Origin: Campylobacter concisus
GTDB taxonomy: Bacteria > Campylobacterota > Campylobacteria > Campylobacterales > Campylobacteraceae
Length of the DNA stretch: 8,341 nucleotides
Assembly: GCA_018375265.1 (NCBI GenBank)
Contig: JAHADO010000047.1
Span: 1 to 8,341, forward strand
Reading direction: 5' to 3'
Positions 5,761-8,341 of the stretch are shown one piece after another. Under the pieces are notes generated by a model. That model saw only the letters and a program-made list of their open reading frames with translations, did no database searches and was not told the origin of the DNA. The position numbers and the translations under genes are program-made. The number at the start of each line of letters is the position of its first letter. The first letter of the stretch is position 1.

Positions 5761-6042
5761 AAAAATAGAAATTTGAAAGTGAGATATCTAGCGCTAGCTT
5801 TAAATTTAAGAAAACTCACTTGGTAAAACGAGATTTTAAGCCGTTCGTATTATCTTTCAAAAAGTGATTTTGCTAATAAATTTGATGATTTTAAAGTTTA
5901 TGTAAAAAACAGAAATTTAAAGATGAGCTAGCTTATGCTGGTTGTAAATTTATAAAAAGGCCATTTGCTAAAGTGGGAATTTACACTCTCGTTTAAAATG
6001 ATAAATTTGATAGCTAATTTTGAATAAAAGTAGAAATTTAAA

Positions 6043-6059
6043 GGCGGGATAGTCCCGCC
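6043..6059 (-). terminator. sodB terminator hairpin
   Basis: GGCGGGA and TCCCGCC form a perfect 7-bp GC-rich stem with a 3-nt loop, 5 nt after the sodB stop codon. On the minus strand it is followed by TTTAAATTT, an imperfect T tract, as expected for an intrinsic terminator. Its left side is also the head of one of the degenerate AAATTTAAAGGCG repeats. Confidence 0.8.
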
Positions 6060-6064
6060 AGATA

Positions 6065-6682
6065 TTATTTATGTAGTTCTTTTGTGTAAAACTCAACTGA
6101 GCCAAGACCCTCTTTTAGCGCCCACTCGTAAGCTTTGCTAACAAATTCCCAGTTTATGTTCTCGTAAAAAGTCTCTAGGTATTTTGGGCGTGCGTTGAAG
6201 TTGTCGATGTAGTAAGCGTGCTCCCAAACATCAACGACTAAAAGTGGCACTTTGCCGTCGCTCACTGGAGTTTTTGCGTTGCTAGTTTGCACGATTTCTA
6301 GCTTTCTACTGCTTGGGTCAAATACAAGCCACGCCCAGCCTGAGCCAAAAAGCGTTGTAGCTGCCTTTAAAAACTCCTCTTTAAAGTTTGCAAAATTTGC
6401 TTCGATCGCAGCTTTTAGCTCGCTAGACATCTCGCTTTTTTTAGCGATGCAGTCCCAGTAAAAGTCGTGGTTATAAACTTGAGCGACGTTGTTGTATAGG
6501 CCGCCTTCGCTATTTTTTAGGATTTCGTAAAATGATGCGTTAGCAAATTTTGTATCTTTTATGAGATTGTTTAAATTTGCAACATAGGTCGCGTGGTGCT
6601 TGCCATAGTGGTATTCACAGGTTTTAGCACTTACTACTGCATTGGCGTTTGCGTCAAACGGAAGTTTTCTTAATTCAAACAT
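6065..6682 (-). CDS. sodB: Superoxide dismutase [Fe], cytoplasmic
   Basis: This 205-residue enzyme converts superoxide to oxygen and hydrogen peroxide. All four metal ligands are visible: His25 in EYHYGKHH, His72 in VYNHDFYW, and Asp151 and His155 in VDVWEHAYYID. Gln68 in NNVAQVYNH is in the place that marks the iron enzyme rather than the manganese type, and the nearby text closely resembles E. coli SodB. There is no signal peptide. The start is fixed by AAGGA at 6689-6693, 6 nt upstream, and by the family N-terminus (FELRKLPF). The C-terminus is about 15 residues longer than in E. coli. The gene is monocistronic: TATAAT at 6717-6722 upstream, a hairpin terminator just after the stop, and gene-free DNA on both sides. 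A 19-bp dyad covers the likely transcription start, so metal- or peroxide-responsive repression is possible. Confidence 0.97.
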   Translation of the reverse strand: MFELRKLPFDANANAVVSAKTCEYHYGKHHATYVANLNNLIKDTKFANASFYEILKNSEGGLYNNVAQVYNHDFYWDCIAKKSEMSSELKAAIEANFANFKEEFLKAATTLFGSGWAWLVFDPSSRKLEIVQTSNAKTPVSDGKVPLLVVDVWEHAYYIDNFNARPKYLETFYENINWEFVSKAYEWALKEGLGSVEFYTKELHK

Positions 6683-6693
6683 AATAATTCCTT

Positions 6694-6712
6694 AATAATA
6701 AAATTTGTTATT
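6694..6712. promoter_or_regulatory. Candidate Fur/PerR-type operator of sodB
   Basis: AATAATAAAATTTGTTATT is a 9-1-9 inverted repeat in which the arms match at 8 of 9 positions. This is the geometry of a classical Fur-family box. It lies between the -10 element and the ribosome binding site, where a bound repressor would block transcription. In AT-rich DNA such dyads also arise by chance, so the regulator is inferred. Confidence 0.4.
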
Positions 6713-6716
6713 TCGC

Positions 6717-6722
6717 ATTATA
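6717..6722 (-). promoter_or_regulatory. -10 box of the sodB promoter
   Basis: A perfect TATAAT in TGGCTATAATGCG on the minus strand lies 34 nt ahead of the sodB start, giving a leader of about 28 nt. The context closely resembles the tRNA-Ser promoter in this window (GGCTATAATCAC). Confidence 0.7.
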
Positions 6723-7112
6723 GCCACAAAAGATTAACAAACAAAATCTTTTAAAATTTAAGCCAAAAATAGGGCTTTTTATAAAAGCTAAATTTTGAAT
6801 TTATAAAAGATGAGCAAATTTTCTTTATAAATTTGTGGTTAAAAGAGTGAAATTTATATCCTAAAATAGCAAATTTGGCTTTGTAAAAGAGAGAAAAGTA
6901 AATTTAAATTTCTCTAAATGTAAAAAATAATATAAAAATATGTGTAGAAAAGTAACAAATATGCTCTATAAAAATGATAAATAAAATTTTACATTAAATT
7001 TACAAAGCAAAAACTATCCTTTTTAGATCAAAAATGTTACAAAAATACACATATAAAAATAAAGATATGTGAATTTATGAAACAAAATTTCTAAATTTTT
7101 ATTCTTGAAATT
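6723..7112. other. AT-rich divergent spacer between sodB and dctP
   Basis: No gene is visible in about 390 bases. The part next to sodB is rich in AAATTT words and holds nothing specific. The part nearer dctP, from about 6930, carries several ATATGTG/CACATAT half-sites and GTAACA/TGTTAC elements arranged as inverted repeats, listed separately. The length is generous for a promoter region and suggests upstream regulation of the TRAP operon. Confidence 0.5.
6938..7071. promoter_or_regulatory. Inverted-repeat cluster upstream of dctP
   Basis: Two element pairs share one centre at 6996: ATATGTGTA (6938-6946) with TACACATAT (7046-7054), and GTAACA (6952-6957) with TGTTAC (7035-7040). In addition CACATAT (7048-7054) and ATATGTG (7065-7071) form a compact dyad with a 10-nt gap, ending about 42 nt ahead of the dctP -10 box. 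ATATAAAAATA also occurs twice (6930-6940, 7051-7061). A transcription activator site is plausible. No known consensus is recognised. Confidence 0.4.
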
Positions 7113-7118
7113 TATAAT
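7113..7118 (+). promoter_or_regulatory. -10 box of the dctP promoter
   Basis: TATAAT in AAATTTATAATGCACC lies 32 nt ahead of the dctP start, giving a leader of about 25 nt with AAAGGA at 7139-7144. There is no consensus -35 at the right distance, so help from an upstream activator is conceivable. Confidence 0.65.
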
Positions 7119-7150
7119 GCACCTATCAAAACTATTACAAAGGATGAAAG

Positions 7151-8143
7151 ATGAAATTCTTACAAGCTTTACTTTTTACATGTGCCATCAGTGGCTTAGC
7201 ATTTGGTGCGGATAAGGTCTATACGATCAAATTTGCTCACGTTGTCGCAGCTTCTACGCCAAAGGGCAAGGCGGCAGACTTTTTTGCAAAGCGTGCTGAG
7301 GAGCTAAGTGGGGGCAAGATAAAAGTTCAAGTCTTCCCATCAGCGCAGCTACTTGATGATGATAGAGTTTTTGGCGCGTTAAAACTTGGTAACGTTCAAA
7401 TGGCAGCTCCAAGTTTTTCTAAATTTACACCTATCGTGCCGCAGTTTCAACTATTTGACCTACCTTTCATCTTTAAAGATGCAGACCACCTTCACAAGGT
7501 TCAAGATGGCGCAGTTGGCGAGGAGCTAAAAGGCCTTGTGACTAAGAAGGGCTTTGTGGCGCTTGATTACTGGGATGCTGGATTTAAGCACTTTAGCTCA
7601 AGCAAAAAACCGATCCTTGTGCCAGAAGATGCAAAAGGACAAAAATTTAGAATCCAAAGCTCAAAAGTGCTTGAAGAGCAGATCAAAGCGATCGGTGGCA
7701 ACCCACAAGTTCTGCCATTTTCAGAGGTTTATTCTGCGCTTCAACAAGGCGTAGTTGATGCGACTGAAAACCCACTATCAAATTTTTATAACTCTAAATT
7801 TCACGAGGTTCAAAGCTCTCTTACGCTTTCACACCACGGATATCTAGGCTATCTAGTCGTTATGAGTGATAAATTTTGGAACAAACTGCCAGATGATCTA
7901 AAAGCAAATGTAAAACAAGCTCTCAGCGAAGCTACAGCTTACGAGAGAGAAGAGACAGCTAAAGAGGACGCTCATGTCATAGCCGAGCTTGAAAAATATA
8001 TAGCAGAGACTAAAAAGCTAGAAATTTTCAAGATCGATGATGCACAAAAAGCTGAGTGGGAGAAGACTATGCAGGCTATCTATCCTAAATTTTACGATGT
8101 CATCGGCAAAGAGCTTATAGAAAAAACAATCGAGACAAAATAA
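7151..8143 (+). CDS. dctP: TRAP transporter solute-binding protein, DctP family
   Basis: This 330-residue periplasmic protein captures an organic acid and delivers it to the DctQ/DctM membrane subunits of a sodium-driven TRAP carrier. Residues 1-20 are a Sec signal peptide (MKFLQALLF, hydrophobic core, cleavage after FGA). The mature part follows the DctP pattern: KFAHVVAASTPKGKAADFF at 27-45, GGKIKVQVFPSAQL at 54-67, the QLFDLPFIF block at 100-108, GQKFRIQSS with Arg167, the conserved Arg that normally holds the substrate carboxylate, then LPFSEVYSALQQGVVDATENP at 188-208 (key residues Glu192, Gln199, Asn207). A C4-dicarboxylate such as succinate, fumarate or malate is the likeliest ligand by family, but related members bind other acids. 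The start is supported by AAAGGA at 7139-7144. The stop TAA overlaps the next gene's ATG, so dctP and dctQ are in one operon. Confidence 0.94.
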   Translation: MKFLQALLFTCAISGLAFGADKVYTIKFAHVVAASTPKGKAADFFAKRAEELSGGKIKVQVFPSAQLLDDDRVFGALKLGNVQMAAPSFSKFTPIVPQFQLFDLPFIFKDADHLHKVQDGAVGEELKGLVTKKGFVALDYWDAGFKHFSSSKKPILVPEDAKGQKFRIQSSKVLEEQIKAIGGNPQVLPFSEVYSALQQGVVDATENPLSNFYNSKFHEVQSSLTLSHHGYLGYLVVMSDKFWNKLPDDLKANVKQALSEATAYEREETAKEDAHVIAELEKYIAETKKLEIFKIDDAQKAEWEKTMQAIYPKFYDVIGKELIEKTIETK

Positions 8144-8341
8144 TGAAAAATTTCATTAACGCTCTTGATATATTGATAGTCTCGCTCAATAAGACTATCG
8201 CCGTTTTGGGGCTAGCTAGTGGAACGCTACTAGCCTTTGCCAACGTCGTGGCCAGATACTTTTTCGACAAAAGCTGGTCATGGGCGAGCGAGCTATCAAA
8301 CTACTTGTTTATTTGGTCGGCTTTTTTTGCTGCAGCGTATG
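8143..8341 (+). CDS. dctQ: TRAP transporter small membrane subunit DctQ, 5' part
   Basis: Sixty-six codons are present before the window ends, out of the roughly 160-200 usual for the family. The start MKNFINALDILIVSL is joined to dctP by a TAATG stop/start overlap, so translation is coupled. Two of the four expected membrane helices are seen or begun: about residues 18-38, and from about residue 54. Between them lies the hallmark NVVARYFFDKSWSWASEL followed by YLFIW. DctQ forms the membrane complex with the large subunit DctM, which should lie just beyond the window. Family assignment rests on that hallmark and on its place after dctP. Nothing suggests fusion or damage in the visible part. 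Confidence 0.9.
   Translation, partial: MKNFINALDILIVSLNKTIAVLGLASGTLLAFANVVARYFFDKSWSWASELSNYLFIWSAFFAAAY

Larger units (their letters stand above)
5158..6042. other. Gene-free region with hairpins, palindromes and degenerate repeats
   Basis: About 885 bases hold no convincing protein gene on either strand; reading frames are short and unlike any family I recognise. The stretch has two kinds of structure. One is a degenerate module that recurs about five times plus once more in the sodB terminator. The other is a set of perfect or nearly perfect dyads at 5521-5554, 5734-5760 and 5777-5821. It may be decayed DNA, an untranslated RNA locus, or a spacer built from Campylobacter-type AAATTTA-rich intergenic repeats. 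Sequence alone does not decide among these. Confidence 0.5.
5244..6059. repeat. Degenerate interspersed repeat, about six copies
   Basis: Copies begin with (G/T)AAATTTAAAG or a close variant at 5244, 5460, 5594, 5768, 5912 and 6033. The best pair is 5460 and 5594: each continues with G.GAGATAG-like and GTTG.T.TTGGTTTTG-like text, and each then shows a second TAAATTTAAAG followed by (C/T)AAAAGCC at about 5501-5521 and 5639-5658. The copies at 5244, 5768 and 5912 keep the head and the second AAATTTA but differ between them. Unit length is about 50-65 nt, and copy starts are 121 to 216 nt apart, so this is not a strict tandem array. AAATTTA is a common word in this genome, so the weaker copies could be chance matches. 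Confidence 0.45.

Noticed and set aside
5244..6059. CRISPR-like array
   Set aside because: The repeated units are degenerate, their spacing varies from 121 to 216 nt, and there are no uniform spacers or cas genes.

Overview
The window looks like a piece of a Campylobacter chromosome, most like the C. concisus group. This is inferred from the AT-rich base composition, the very frequent AAATTTA/TAAATTT words, sigma70-type promoters with a clear TATAAT -10 box but no good -35, AAGGA-type ribosome binding sites, and the set of protein families. The species cannot be fixed from the sequence alone.

Layout. Positions 1-790 are a tRNA neighbourhood. It has tRNA-Ala(GGC) on the minus strand and, on the plus strand, a compact tRNA-Gly(GCC)-tRNA-Leu(TAA)-tRNA-Cys(GCA) run that leads directly into a 51-residue entericidin-like lipoprotein. 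tRNA-Ser(TGA) follows with its own promoter. Positions about 961-1503 hold the broken 3' end of a UvrD-type superfamily 1 helicase with at least two frameshifts. Positions 1510-3192 (minus) carry a gamma-family trans-sulfuration PLP enzyme whose stop codon overlaps the ribosome binding site of tpx (thiol peroxidase). Next upstream is a DIP1984-family coiled-coil protein (minus), divergent from a MalY/PatB-family PLP C-S lyase (plus, 3956-5122). Positions 5123-6064 contain no convincing gene, but they have several hairpins, perfect palindromes and a set of degenerate copies of one AAATTTAAAG-headed module. sodB (Fe superoxide dismutase, minus) follows, with a terminator hairpin and an operator-like dyad at its promoter. 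A 468-bp AT-rich spacer with inverted repeats separates it from a TRAP transporter operon: dctP is complete and dctQ is cut by the window end.

How the genes fit together. The middle of the window groups sulfur amino acid enzymes of two unrelated PLP subfamilies with two peroxide/superoxide defence enzymes (Tpx, SodB). This suits a microaerophile, but only the trans-sulfuration gene and tpx show a direct physical link (coupled translation). The TRAP genes are an independent carboxylate uptake unit.

I found no strong evidence of a new multi-gene system. The most unusual items are the structured, repeat-bearing non-coding region at 5123-6064, the Cys-Gly tail on Tpx, the decayed helicase beside a tRNA gene, and the concentric inverted repeats upstream of dctP.
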